Source of the DNA: an uncultured Dehalococcoidia bacterium | GTDB taxonomy: Bacteria; Chloroflexota; Dehalococcoidia; Bin125 | Assembly: GCA_958295515.1 (NCBI GenBank) | Contig: CATQGW010000004.1 | Coordinates: 1 to 64,000 of the forward strand | Reading direction: 5' to 3' | Length of the DNA stretch: 64,000 nt | In this document: in pieces, positions 43,198-51,747 of the stretch | Numbering within the stretch: position 1 is the first letter of the stretch | Layout: the number at the start of each line of letters is the position of its first letter | Made by a program: the position numbers and the translations under genes | Notes under the pieces: model-generated | The model's database searches: none | Told to the model about the DNA's origin: nothing | What the model saw: the letters and a program-made list of their open reading frames with translations, nothing else

Positions 43198-44319
43198 TCA
43201 CCCGGCGCCGATCGCAACTCGGAGCGTGCATGTCAGAAGCGCACGGCGATAGAGCGAGCTGGGCGACAGAACGGAACGAGACGACAGATTCGGATACAGT
43301 CCGCCGCCCGGGTAGTCGAAGCCCGCGGCCCGGAAACGGCTCGCATATTGGGACCACACATAGGAGACCCCCCACAACGCGAATTCGGCATCCGCAACGG
43401 AACGACCGCAGTGTGCGTCGTCGAGTCCATCACTGGAGTACCCGCGTGCCTCGATCGACGCGCTGCGGAACTCGGCCACCGAGTAGACCAGGAAGGCGCG
43501 GCGGCGGAAGTCCAACGGGCGGAGGTGCCCGCCCTGACAGCTCCACACGAAGCAGTTGCCCTGAGCCGCCCAGCCGAGCTGCTCCAGCGCATTGACGGCG
43601 CTCCACGTCGCCCCGGGAATGACCGCCGCGCCCGTGCGGTCCGTCGCCACAAACGCGCCGACCGCCTCGATCAGCCCGTCAATGCGCGTCTGCGCGTCGG
43701 TCGAACGTCGAGTCGCCGGCGCAGCCGGATCGCCGCTGTCGTGTGCTTCCCAGAGCACGTAGGCGGAACGCTCGATCCGCGCCAGCTCGGCCTGAAGCCC
43801 GACCAACGCAGGGAGAATCTGCTCGTCGCCAAACACCGACGGCGACTCGACGAGCGACCCGACGAACTCGGACAACTCGATTTCAAGCCAGGCGAGCCGT
43901 GAAGAAGCGAAGCCCAGCGCGGCCCCATCCTCACGTTCGAGCGGCCAGTCCCGTGGGCGGATGTGGGACGGAGGATCGATCAGCGCGTCAATGATCCGAA
44001 TTTCGATCGCCAACTGGCTCAGCAGCGCAAGCAGCCGCAGCGCCTCTGCGTTCACGATGATCGCCCCGGATTCCGAAGCATTCGGCGTCGCAGCCGCTTC
44101 GAGTCGTTCAGCGGTGCGGTCGATTCGGTCGGCCGCGCCGTCAACACGCTCCGCCGCGTCTTCCACGGCTGCCGAGTCGACCACGGACGGCCCAACAGCC
44201 GGAATAGCGTCATCGCAGCCCGCAGCCACGACCGCAGCCAAAATCAGCACCGCAGCGCCCATCCGGAGCAGGAGCGCGCGCGCATTCGCCGCACCCATCG
44301 GCGCGAAGCCGCGCCCCAT
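43198..44319 (-). CDS. Lipoprotein of unknown family, long paralogue
   Basis: About 373 aa. GTG 44322 is followed directly by ATG 44319; I take the ATG, which overlaps the upstream stop as TGATG. Lipobox VVAAGC then DD. Residues 40-230 align with the neighbour (VDSAAVEDAAERVDGAADRIDR, NAEALRLLALLSQLAIEI, WPLEREDGAALGFASSRL). A further 140-residue C-terminal part rich in Trp, Tyr and Cys (WAAQGNCFVWSCQGGHLRP and FALWGVSYVWSQYASRF) has no counterpart. Function unknown; exported and membrane-anchored. Confidence 0.65.
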   Translation of the reverse strand: MGRGFAPMGAANARALLLRMGAAVLILAAVVAAGCDDAIPAVGPSVVDSAAVEDAAERVDGAADRIDRTAERLEAAATPNASESGAIIVNAEALRLLALLSQLAIEIRIIDALIDPPSHIRPRDWPLEREDGAALGFASSRLAWLEIELSEFVGSLVESPSVFGDEQILPALVGLQAELARIERSAYVLWEAHDSGDPAAPATRRSTDAQTRIDGLIEAVGAFVATDRTGAAVIPGATWSAVNALEQLGWAAQGNCFVWSCQGGHLRPLDFRRRAFLVYSVAEFRSASIEARGYSSDGLDDAHCGRSVADAEFALWGVSYVWSQYASRFRAAGFDYPGGGLYPNLSSRSVLSPSSLYRRALLTCTLRVAIGAG

Positions 44320-45224
44320 CACGGGTCTCGCACATCAAACACGATCACCGGTCGCCGCGGGTCAGTGAACGCACTCGGGTACTCGCCTGTCCCTTCATAG
44401 GTCACGTTGTCGATGCCGAATTTGGCCATGTCTTCGATCCTGAATGTCCAACCGTAGGCGCCCGAGGCCGCGTACCGCTCGTAGCGCGCGGGCATCAAGC
44501 CGTAGACCAAGGCTTCGACGGAGACGCCGATCCGAGCAAGAAACTCTTGTTCGTCGCCAACGTCGCGGGCTAAGCGAGCGAAGCTTTCGCGCAACTGCGA
44601 CCGCATCCGTGCTCGTTCCCCCTCGTCGATCTCACGGCTCTCGATCAGTTCTTGCCGGTCGATAGCCGCTTCGACGTCTTCGTCAATGAGTTCCTCCAGC
44701 GTGATCCCACGACTCTCCGTGATGTAGCGAGCTTGCTGCTCAGAACCATGCCAGCCCACAAGGGCGTCGGCGCGGATGATCTTGCGCGGCGCGGCGGTGA
44801 AAATGTAGTTCGCGCACGACGAGAAGCACATGTGATGAACGATCACCGTGATCCCGTTCTCATGCACCCAATCGCCGATCCGGCGTCCCGATACTGTGAT
44901 GCCGCCCGACGAGTTGATGATCAGCGTGTCGATCTGGCCCCGAACCGGCTCAATTCGACGGAAGAAGCGGTCAACCGACGCGAAATTCAGCACGCCGGCG
45001 AAGCGCACGACCGAACGATCAACCACAATGCGAGCGTCATCCCGAAGAATATTCGCAACGCGTCTCGCGCGGGTTTCACGGTCCTCGGGCGCTGCGGCAT
45101 CGGTCCACGCAGGCGCCGTCGGGATCGGATCAGTGCAGGCGACAACCGCCGCCGCCAGCAGCAGCGACGCGGCGACGGCAACAGCGCGGAGTAAGAGCCA
45201 AGCCAGCGTGCCGCGCATCGCCAT
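44319..45224 (-). CDS. ClpP/crotonase-fold periplasmic lipoprotein (COG3904-like)
   Basis: 301 aa from ATG 45224. Lipobox AAVVAC then TD. The core has RVRFAGVLN-like VVRFAGVLNFASVDRFF, LIINSSGGITVSGRRIGDWV, VHHMCFSSCANYIFTAA with the Ser that would be the ClpP-type nucleophile, and ADALVGWHGSEQQ with a possible catalytic His. Such extracytoplasmic ClpP-like proteins are of uncertain enzymology. It heads an operon with the two paralogous lipoproteins, the second starting inside its stop codon, so the three probably act together on the cell surface. Confidence 0.72.
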   Translation of the reverse strand: MAMRGTLAWLLLRAVAVAASLLLAAAVVACTDPIPTAPAWTDAAAPEDRETRARRVANILRDDARIVVDRSVVRFAGVLNFASVDRFFRRIEPVRGQIDTLIINSSGGITVSGRRIGDWVHENGITVIVHHMCFSSCANYIFTAAPRKIIRADALVGWHGSEQQARYITESRGITLEELIDEDVEAAIDRQELIESREIDEGERARMRSQLRESFARLARDVGDEQEFLARIGVSVEALVYGLMPARYERYAASGAYGWTFRIEDMAKFGIDNVTYEGTGEYPSAFTDPRRPVIVFDVRDP

Positions 45225-45389
45225 CACCGCTTTCCGAGCCGCAGGCAAGAATACTCGCACCGACGACGCCCCACCTCCGCCTACGAGCCGAACACCGCCA
45301 GATCGCGGCAGCGCAGCCGCGCTGCCGCCCGAACGGGCTACCCTGCAGGAGCGCGTCCCAGGTCCGACGCGCTGCCAAGGAGGACGACT

Positions 45390-46334
45390 ATGCGAGGCGT
45401 GGGAGTGGTGGAATTCGGCGGCCCTGAGGCGCTGCAAATCGTGGATCTCCCCGAGGTGCATGCCGGAGCAGGCGAAGTGCGGCTGCGCGTACACGCGGCG
45501 ACGGTGAACCCCACGGACACGTTCGTGCGCGGCGGCGCGCGCGCCGAGGCACTGCGCGCAGCCGGCCCGCCCCCCTACATCCCCGGAATGGACGCCGCCG
45601 GCGTAGTGGACGAGATCGGCGAGGGCGCGGAGACCGACCTACAGGTAGGCGACGCCGCAATGGCGATGGTCATCCCCAGCGGCGCCCACGGCGCCTACCG
45701 CGAGAGCATCGTGCTCAAGGCCGACGCAGTCTCCCGCGCGCCGGCCGGAGCCAACCACGCCGAGGCCTCGACGTTGCCGATGAACGCGCTGACCGCGCGG
45801 CTGTCGCTCGACCAGCTGGCGCTGGAGCCGGGCCAGACAATCGCAGTCACCGGCGCGGCCGGCTGCTACGGCGGTTATGTGGTGCAGCTCGCCAAGGCCG
45901 ACGGCCTCACCGTGATCGGCGACGCCTCGCCCGCAGACGAGCAGTTGGTCGCCGAGCTCGGTGCGGACATCGTGGTGCCGCGCGGCGACGATATCTCCGA
46001 GCAGATTCGCAAGGTGATGCCCGACGGCGTGGACGCGCTGGCCGACGGCGCAGTGCAGAACGAGCTGGCGGTCGGCGCAATCCGCGACGGCGGGCAGTTC
46101 GCCAGCGTGCGCGGCTGGCGCGGCAACGGCGAGCGCGACATCACCTTCCACGTCACCTGGGTCTTCGAGTACGACCGCCGCGCAGACCTGCTCGACCAGC
46201 TGCGCCGCCAAGTCGAAGAGGGCGCAGTAACGCTGCGCGTGGCCGCCACCTACCCGGCGGAGCAGGCGTCGGAAACGCACCGCCGCCTCAAGCTCGGCGG
46301 CACCCGCGGGCGCTTCGTAATCACCTTCGATTAG
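45390..46334 (+). CDS. NADPH:quinone-oxidoreductase-like MDR protein
   Basis: 314 aa, zinc-free medium-chain dehydrogenase. N-terminal GroES-like domain ([39 protein letters not shown]), Rossmann domain with [27 protein letters not shown] precedes the ATG. The stop is 16 bp before the second DUF3179 gene, so they are likely co-transcribed. Confidence 0.9.
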   Translation: MRGVGVVEFGGPEALQIVDLPEVHAGAGEVRLRVHAATVNPTDTFVRGGARAEALRAAGPPPYIPGMDAAGVVDEIGEGAETDLQVGDAAMAMVIPSGAHGAYRESIVLKADAVSRAPAGANHAEASTLPMNALTARLSLDQLALEPGQTIAVTGAAGCYGGYVVQLAKADGLTVIGDASPADEQLVAELGADIVVPRGDDISEQIRKVMPDGVDALADGAVQNELAVGAIRDGGQFASVRGWRGNGERDITFHVTWVFEYDRRADLLDQLRRQVEEGAVTLRVAATYPAEQASETHRRLKLGGTRGRFVITFD

Positions 46335-46350
46335 CGAGGCCGGGCGCACA

Positions 46351-47913
46351 ATGCGCCTGCTGGCGCTGCTCATCGCCTCGCTGCTGCTGGCGATCGCCTG
46401 CGCCGGCAACAACAACCCTTCCGCGCCTGCCGAGCAGCGCCGCCCCGCAGCCGCCCAGACCACGGAACAACTCCAACAGCAGCCACCGCCGACGGAGCCG
46501 GCCGACGGCTCCGAGGAAGTCGAAGCGCCGACCCCCGCGCCACAGGCGCAGCAGCAGACGCAGCAGCAGACGCAGGCGATCGCCGAAGCCCCATTCGACC
46601 CCGACATCGCCGACCTGAGCAAGCTGGTGTTCTGGGGACCGCTGGACGGATTCTTCGGTCTGCGCCTGCGCATTCCGACCGACGGACAGCGGCTGCTCGA
46701 ACAGCTGCTCAGCTCCGACTCGCCGGCCATCGACAAGTACGTAATCGATCTGGCCGCATTCCCGAATCCGTACCGAGATCAGGTCATGAGCTACCTGCGC
46801 CAACGCTCCGGACAGGACGAGTTGTCGAATGTCTTCGAGTATCGGCAAATCTTCGACTTCGACCCATCAGACAGCGACACACTCGCCTACCTACGCTTCA
46901 AGCAGGCACTGATCGCCGGTCAATTCCCGGATATGGCGGAACTGATGAACCCCGACGCGGCGCGCACGATCGACGCCCGAGAAGTGATGTGGGGCGGGGT
47001 GCGGGTAGACGGGATTCCCCCACTGGAATCTCCCGCGCAGGTCACCCAGGAGGACGCGGCGGAATGGATCAACGACAGCGACGCCGTGATCGGCATCAAG
47101 CTCAACGACGACGCGCGAGCCTATCCAATCCGAATCATCGCCTGGCACGAGATGGTCAACGATGTAATCGGCGGAGCGCCCGTATCACTGGCCTACTGCA
47201 CGCTGTGCGGTTCAGCGATTCTGTTCGACGGCCGCATAGAGGGCGAGGTGTACCGATTCGGCACGAGCGGGCTGCTGTACCGCTCAAACAAGCTGATGTA
47301 CGACCGCACAACCCGCACGCTCTGGAACCAGTTCAGCGGCAAGCCGGCCTGGGGCCCGCTAGTGGACAGCGAAATCCGGTTGCAAGTGCTGCCGGTGGTC
47401 GTCACCACATGGGGCGAGTGGCGCGCCCAACATCCGAATTCAACCGTGCTGAGCATCGAGACCGGCTTCCAGCGCGACTACGGACCCGGCGTAGCCTACG
47501 CGGACTACAACAGCAGCCCCGACACCTGGTTCAACGTCCCGCTGCGCGATGATCGGCTGGCAGCAAAGGATGACGTCTACGTGGTGCGCGTAGGCGAGGC
47601 ACTGACCGCATATCCCACAACGCTGCTGGCGGAGCGGAGGTTGATCGAGGATCAGGTTGGCGGGCTGAGCATCGTCGTGATAGCAACAGCGGACGGAGCA
47701 GGCGGCCGTTCATACGAGTCGAACAGCGTGCGCTTTACATCGGTAGACACGGGCACCGGCACACTAACCGACGCCGAAGGCCGCGTCTGGACGATCGACG
47801 AGGACGCGCTACGCGGCCCGAACGGAACAGCACTGCCCCGCATACCCGGTCACAACGCATTCTGGTTCGCAATCGTCAATCTAACCCCCAACGGCAGACT
47901 CTACGAAGGCTAA
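46351..47913 (+). CDS. DUF3179 domain-containing lipoprotein (second paralogue)
   Basis: 520 aa. Lipobox LLAIAC then AG, a Gln/Pro/Ala spacer of about 60 residues, a region of about 120 residues absent from the first paralogue, then DUF3179 with GIKLNDDARAYPIRIIAWHEMVND, LAYCTLCGSAILFDG (CxxC again), SGLLYRSNKLMYDRTTRTLWNQ and a C-terminal HNAFWFAIV. Same domain as 14403-15851. Likely exported and anchored; activity unknown. Confidence 0.88.
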   Translation: MRLLALLIASLLLAIACAGNNNPSAPAEQRRPAAAQTTEQLQQQPPPTEPADGSEEVEAPTPAPQAQQQTQQQTQAIAEAPFDPDIADLSKLVFWGPLDGFFGLRLRIPTDGQRLLEQLLSSDSPAIDKYVIDLAAFPNPYRDQVMSYLRQRSGQDELSNVFEYRQIFDFDPSDSDTLAYLRFKQALIAGQFPDMAELMNPDAARTIDAREVMWGGVRVDGIPPLESPAQVTQEDAAEWINDSDAVIGIKLNDDARAYPIRIIAWHEMVNDVIGGAPVSLAYCTLCGSAILFDGRIEGEVYRFGTSGLLYRSNKLMYDRTTRTLWNQFSGKPAWGPLVDSEIRLQVLPVVVTTWGEWRAQHPNSTVLSIETGFQRDYGPGVAYADYNSSPDTWFNVPLRDDRLAAKDDVYVVRVGEALTAYPTTLLAERRLIEDQVGGLSIVVIATADGAGGRSYESNSVRFTSVDTGTGTLTDAEGRVWTIDEDALRGPNGTALPRIPGHNAFWFAIVNLTPNGRLYEG

Positions 47914-47950
47914 CCCAGCGGCGTGGCGGTGCCTTCTCACTACTGCGAAT

Positions 47951-48223
47951 CTACCACTGCCGGCGGTCAATGATGTCGTGTCGGCAGTTATTGCGAAAGA
48001 TGAACAGATCACTTTCTCGCTGGTACGTGACGCGAGCGGATTTCGTGACGTATGCCTCCCAAACGCGCGCGTCGCGGTCGAGTAGGTGCGTGTTCAAACT
48101 GGGATGTCGGCTGTCGTTAACCACCTGCTCGACAGTGGACATCACAGCAGCATGCAGGCGAGGTGTGCGCTTCTTGCGCTCCAGCGACCGATCGAATCGC
48201 GGCAAGAATCGTATTCTCGGCAC
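47951..48223 (-). CDS. RelE/ParE-superfamily toxin
   Basis: 90 aa, GTG start 2 nt after the antitoxin stop. C-terminal half RVWEAYVTKSARVTYQRESD then FIFRNNCRHDIIDRRQW is the strand-strand-strand pattern of RelE/YafQ-type ribonuclease toxins with several basic residues; the N-terminus has the usual basic helix. Small size, order (antitoxin first) and spacing fit a type II system. Confidence 0.7.
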   Translation of the reverse strand: MPRIRFLPRFDRSLERKKRTPRLHAAVMSTVEQVVNDSRHPSLNTHLLDRDARVWEAYVTKSARVTYQRESDLFIFRNNCRHDIIDRRQW

Positions 48224-48225
48224 GC

Positions 48226-48483
48226 CTACAACCCTCGAAGATACTCGAGCGCGTCATCAACGTTGTCGAACTCAACATGGCGCCCGGCCTTGATGTCTTC
48301 GTCCGCCTCCCGCTCGCCCCGTTGCCACTCTCTGGTCCAGAAATAGGCCGAGTCCGGGTCAACTTCATCGAACACGCCCCAGCGCTTGATCGTCCGAAAT
48401 TCGCACGCGAGAGCCGCCGGCGTGGTGCGCGGCGCCGAGATCTGGGGCGCATCAGCCTCAGCAACCACGACTTCAGCTGCCAT
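48226..48483 (-). CDS. Type II antitoxin paired with the RelE/ParE-like toxin
   Basis: 85 aa. The segment AYFWTREWQRGEREADEDIKAGRHVEFDNVDDALEYL is a common motif of short antitoxins placed before RelE/PIN-like toxins; the C-terminus is acidic. GGAGGAGGCAG precedes the ATG. Its start overlaps the DUF6941 stop by 11 bp, so all three genes are likely translated from one mRNA. Confidence 0.7.
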   Translation of the reverse strand: MAAEVVVAEADAPQISAPRTTPAALACEFRTIKRWGVFDEVDPDSAYFWTREWQRGEREADEDIKAGRHVEFDNVDDALEYLRGL

Positions 48484-48898
48484 CTGCCTCCTCCTTCAGG
48501 TCGCCAGAGTACGTGACATCCAGCCCGATGCTGCGTTTGCGATCGCCGTCGATCAAGACCTCAAGCGCGTAACGACCCGGCTCGGGAAGGGTCACGTTCG
48601 GCAACGGCACGATCGTCTGAAGCGCCAACAGCTCGCCGATGCCCGAGCACTCCGGGATGGACAGCAGCCCGCTCACCTGCCCGATCGGGTGGTCGTCGGC
48701 GTTGACCAGTCGGACTGCCAAGCTGCGCTCCTTGGCCGCATCTGCAGGCACGGCGCTGAACCGCAGCGCCAGATGCATCAGCGGCAGTACGGTCGGGAAC
48801 GTTGCGGCCGAGATCGTGTCGAACTGCCCCAAAATGTTGAGTTTGCCGTCAGACGTGATGTTGGCGGAGTCGCAGAGGAGCGCGAGGCTGACATCCAT
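48473..48898 (-). CDS. DUF6941-type protein
   Basis: 141 aa. MDVSLALLCDSANITSDGKLNILGQFDTI is the hallmark N-terminus of this family; the rest is beta-rich (LHLALRFSAVPADAAKERSL-like strands, then PLPNVTLPEPGRYALEVLIDG), suggesting an immunoglobulin-like sandwich. No signal peptide. Function unknown. Overlaps the antitoxin gene. Confidence 0.72.
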   Translation of the reverse strand: MDVSLALLCDSANITSDGKLNILGQFDTISAATFPTVLPLMHLALRFSAVPADAAKERSLAVRLVNADDHPIGQVSGLLSIPECSGIGELLALQTIVPLPNVTLPEPGRYALEVLIDGDRKRSIGLDVTYSGDLKEEADGS

Positions 48899-48931
48899 CG
48901 CGCTCCTCCGCCCGCCGAAACATCGCCGCGC

Positions 48932-50116
48932 CTACGCCCGCGGCAATCCCAGGCCGCGGGTGGCGATGATGTTGCGCTGGATTTCGTTCGTGCCGGAGTA
49001 AATCGTGCTCGGCACCGCCAGCAGATACTGCTCGGGCATGTCCCCGCCCCACGGCGCCGTCGCCTCCTCCGGAATCAGCTGCCCGCTCAGGCCGAGCATC
49101 GCGATCCCGTAGTTGTAGATCTTCTGCCCCAGCTCGGACTGGAAAATCTTGATCACCGACGCCTCATAGTTGGGCACCTGACCGCTGGCCTGGATGTGGC
49201 CGATCCGGTAGCCGAGGTACTTGGCGACGTTGTTCGCCACCACCAGGTCGGCCAGCCCGAGGCGGTAGTCCTGGCGCTTGTGCGAGCCGCCGTTCTGCAG
49301 ATGCTCCGTCATCTGCTCCAGCGTCCGGCGCTGCCCGGCGGTCGTGCCGATCCCCGAACGCTCAAAGTCGAGCAGCGTCATGCCCACGTACCAGCCGCGG
49401 TTCTCCTCGCCGATCAGGTTGCGCGCCGGCACCCGCACATCCTCGAAGAAGACTTCGTTGAAGTGATGCCGGCTGGCCATGTTGATCAGCGGGCGCACGG
49501 AAAGCCCGGGCGTGTTCTTGATGTCGTCGATCAGCAGGAAGGAGATGCCGCGGTGCTTGGGCGCGTCGGGGTCGGTGCGCACGAGGCAGAACATCTGGTT
49601 CGCGCGGTGACCGCCCGAGGTCCAGATCTTCTGGCCGTTGATGATGTAGTCGTCGCCATCGCGGACCGCGCGCGTCTGCAGCGAGGCCAGGTCCGAGCCG
49701 CTGCCCGGCTCCGAGTAGCCCTGGCACCAGATGTGCTCGCCGCTGGTGATCTTCGGCAGGTACTCCGCCTTCTGCTCCTCGTTGCCGTGGATGATCAGGG
49801 TCGGGCCGATCATCCCCACGCCGAAGCCGCGCGTGCCCGTGTCGGGCGCCCCGTGGTAGCCGAACTCCTCGTTGAAGACCATCTGCTCCGTGATCGAAGC
49901 GCCGAGGCCGCCGTATTCCGTCGGCCAGGCGGGCGCGATCCAGCCGCGATCGGCGAGCTTGGAGTTGAACTCCTTCGACTTCTCGAAGTCGTCCGCGGAG
50001 CTCTCCCCCGAGCCGCCCGGTCCGGCCGGACCGTCGAGGTCGGGGATGTTGTCGAGCAGGAAGCCGCGCACATCGCTGCGCAGGCTCTCTTCGGCTTCGC
50101 TGAATCGGAGTTCCAT
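48932..50116 (-). CDS. Acyl-CoA dehydrogenase
   Basis: 394 aa flavoprotein of normal length. WCQGYSEPGSGSDLASLQTRA, INGQKIWTSGGHRANQMF, GYRIGHIQASGQVPNYEASVIKIF, and a final YSGTNEIQRNIIATRGLGLPRA that carries the IQRNIIA motif. Introduces a 2,3 double bond in an acyl-CoA, passing electrons to ETF. The catalytic base is not obvious from the primary sequence. Upstream of it is the tRNA-Gly gene on the same strand. Confidence 0.94.
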   Translation of the reverse strand: MELRFSEAEESLRSDVRGFLLDNIPDLDGPAGPGGSGESSADDFEKSKEFNSKLADRGWIAPAWPTEYGGLGASITEQMVFNEEFGYHGAPDTGTRGFGVGMIGPTLIIHGNEEQKAEYLPKITSGEHIWCQGYSEPGSGSDLASLQTRAVRDGDDYIINGQKIWTSGGHRANQMFCLVRTDPDAPKHRGISFLLIDDIKNTPGLSVRPLINMASRHHFNEVFFEDVRVPARNLIGEENRGWYVGMTLLDFERSGIGTTAGQRRTLEQMTEHLQNGGSHKRQDYRLGLADLVVANNVAKYLGYRIGHIQASGQVPNYEASVIKIFQSELGQKIYNYGIAMLGLSGQLIPEEATAPWGGDMPEQYLLAVPSTIYSGTNEIQRNIIATRGLGLPRA

Positions 50117-50148
50117 CGCGTTCTCCTGTCTGTGCGGTCAAGTTCAAC

Positions 50149-50224
50149 TGGAGCGGGAGACGGGACTCGAACCCGCGACCCTCTGCTTGGGAAGCAGATG
50201 CTCTACCGACTGAGCTACTCCCGC
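50149..50224 (-). tRNA. tRNA-Gly (anticodon CCC), CCA encoded
   Basis: Minus strand starts GCGGGAG (50218-50224) and ends CTCCCGC-T-CCA (50149-50159), a 7-bp acceptor stem. D arm TAGCTCAGTCGGTAGAGCA, anticodon stem TCTGC/GCAGA with loop TTCCCAA, T arm GCGGGTTCGAGTCCCGT. The 3' CCA is present in the DNA. 76 nt including CCA. Confidence 0.96.
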
Positions 50225-50322
50225 GCTGCGGTTGGAGTCAAGTCTACCGCCCCAACCGTGATGGGGAAGAGCAGCGGCGATTCGGGATAGGCTGTGAGCG
50301 GACCGAGGAAGGGTGGGGCGCA

Positions 50323-50571
50323 ATGGAGGACTGGGAAGAGCGAATCGAGCTCAATCCGAAAATTCTGGTCGGCAAGCCCGTGGTCAAGGGCACGCGGCTT
50401 TCGGTGGAATTCGTCCTCGATCGCCTCGCGGATGGCTGGAAGACTGAGGAGCTTGTCGACAAGTATCCGAACCTCACCACAGAAGATGTGCTCGCCTGCC
50501 TGCGCTACGCGAGCAAGTGCCTGGCCTTGGAGATGGCCTACCCCATCAAGGCCGGCGTCGCAACGCCGTAG
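50323..50571 (+). CDS. DUF433 domain protein
   Basis: 82 aa. IELNPKILVGKPVVKGTRLSVEFVLDRLADG and YPNLTTEDVLACLRYA are diagnostic of DUF433, a winged-helix-like domain found in antitoxins paired with Mut7-C/PIN toxins. No toxin gene follows: the next gene is on the other strand. So it is either an orphan antitoxin or a free-standing regulator. It starts 99 bp from the tRNA gene. Confidence 0.85.
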   Translation: MEDWEERIELNPKILVGKPVVKGTRLSVEFVLDRLADGWKTEELVDKYPNLTTEDVLACLRYASKCLALEMAYPIKAGVATP

Positions 50572-50605
50572 CCGCCCGCAACTCCGCCCCCGTCGGACTG
50601 AGCCC

Positions 50606-51637
50606 CTACCACCGCTCCAACCGATAAACCCGCAGCGCCGTGTCATGGAACAGCTGGGCGCGCTCCTCGGGCGGGAAGCCCGACGTGAGCTTCATGAACT
50701 GGTTCCATAGGATCGTGTAGCCGCAGGAGAGCTTGTCCACGGGAAAGTTGCTCTCGAACATGCAACGCTCCGGGCCGAAGCACTCGATCGTGTGCTCATA
50801 CCACGCGCGGTTCGCCTCCAGCAGCTCATCGGAGGACGGAGCGCTCGCACGCTCGTGCCAGCCGAAGCCGTTGATCGTCATCTGAATGCCGCCCACTTTG
50901 GCCACCACGTTCGGGCAGCTGGCCAGATCCGCGATCGACTCCCGCCAGTCGGCGAAGACCTCGTCGCGGCGCTCCGCATAGGGACCGACGCCCAGCGGCC
51001 CGCCGAGGTGGTTGAGGATGATCGTCGTCTCGGGAAAAGCGCGCGCAAGGTCGGTGAGTTCGGGAATCTGCGGATGGTAGAGCCAGCCCTCGAAGCTGAG
51101 GTTGCGCTTGCCCAACTCGGCAAACCCCGCGCGGAAGGTGTCATCGAGGAACAGCTGCGGTCCCGGCTCGATGCGCGAGTTGGGCACATCGGGGCTGGGG
51201 TCCCAGCTGCCGTGGTGCCGAATCCCGCGGAAGCGCGGGCTCATCTCCAGATGCGCGTCAAGCGCCTCGCCGACCGCCGCCCCCAGTGTGAGATCCGCAT
51301 GCCCGACGATCGCGGTGCAGGCGCGCATCTCGCCGTACGCCCCGTCGTAGAGCCCGCTCGCGCTCTGCGCCGCAACCCCCGCGACAAACTCCGTCTCGCC
51401 CACAGGCCGCAGCGCCTCCGGACCATCGGCCCGATACATCGCGCTGCACTCGATGAAGACGGTCTGCCGCACATTGAGGTCAACGGTGTCCTCATGCAGT
51501 TCGTCGAGGAAATACCTCAAGCTCGGCCCACCCGGCCGCGCATCCCACAGATGATGGTGCGGATCAATGATCGGCAGCTCCGGTTCGAGCGCCGCTTCAA
51601 CGGTCGTCGCCAGCCAGCCCGCGTTGTTCGTAACCAT
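50606..51637 (-). CDS. Amidohydrolase 2 family protein
   Basis: 343 aa from ATG 51637 (51649 is the other in-frame ATG). PIIDPHHHLWDARPG is the N-terminal metal motif of the gluconolactonase/2-pyrone-4,6-dicarboxylate-lactonase-like branch, followed by GIRHHGSWDPSPD, TIILNHLGGPLG and MFESNFPVDK with the final Asp. Probably a lactonase or hydrolase of small cyclic acids. Convergent with the DUF433 gene. Confidence 0.88.
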   Translation of the reverse strand: MVTNNAGWLATTVEAALEPELPIIDPHHHLWDARPGGPSLRYFLDELHEDTVDLNVRQTVFIECSAMYRADGPEALRPVGETEFVAGVAAQSASGLYDGAYGEMRACTAIVGHADLTLGAAVGEALDAHLEMSPRFRGIRHHGSWDPSPDVPNSRIEPGPQLFLDDTFRAGFAELGKRNLSFEGWLYHPQIPELTDLARAFPETTIILNHLGGPLGVGPYAERRDEVFADWRESIADLASCPNVVAKVGGIQMTINGFGWHERASAPSSDELLEANRAWYEHTIECFGPERCMFESNFPVDKLSCGYTILWNQFMKLTSGFPPEERAQLFHDTALRVYRLERW

Positions 51638-51747
51638 CGCGCCCCCCATTTCGCCCCGCTTGGTACAGCAGTCTAGCCGCGCCGAACGCTCCTATACTGA
51701 CGGCCCCAACTGGCAAGAGTGCCGGAGGAAGCAGGGGAGGGCTGACA

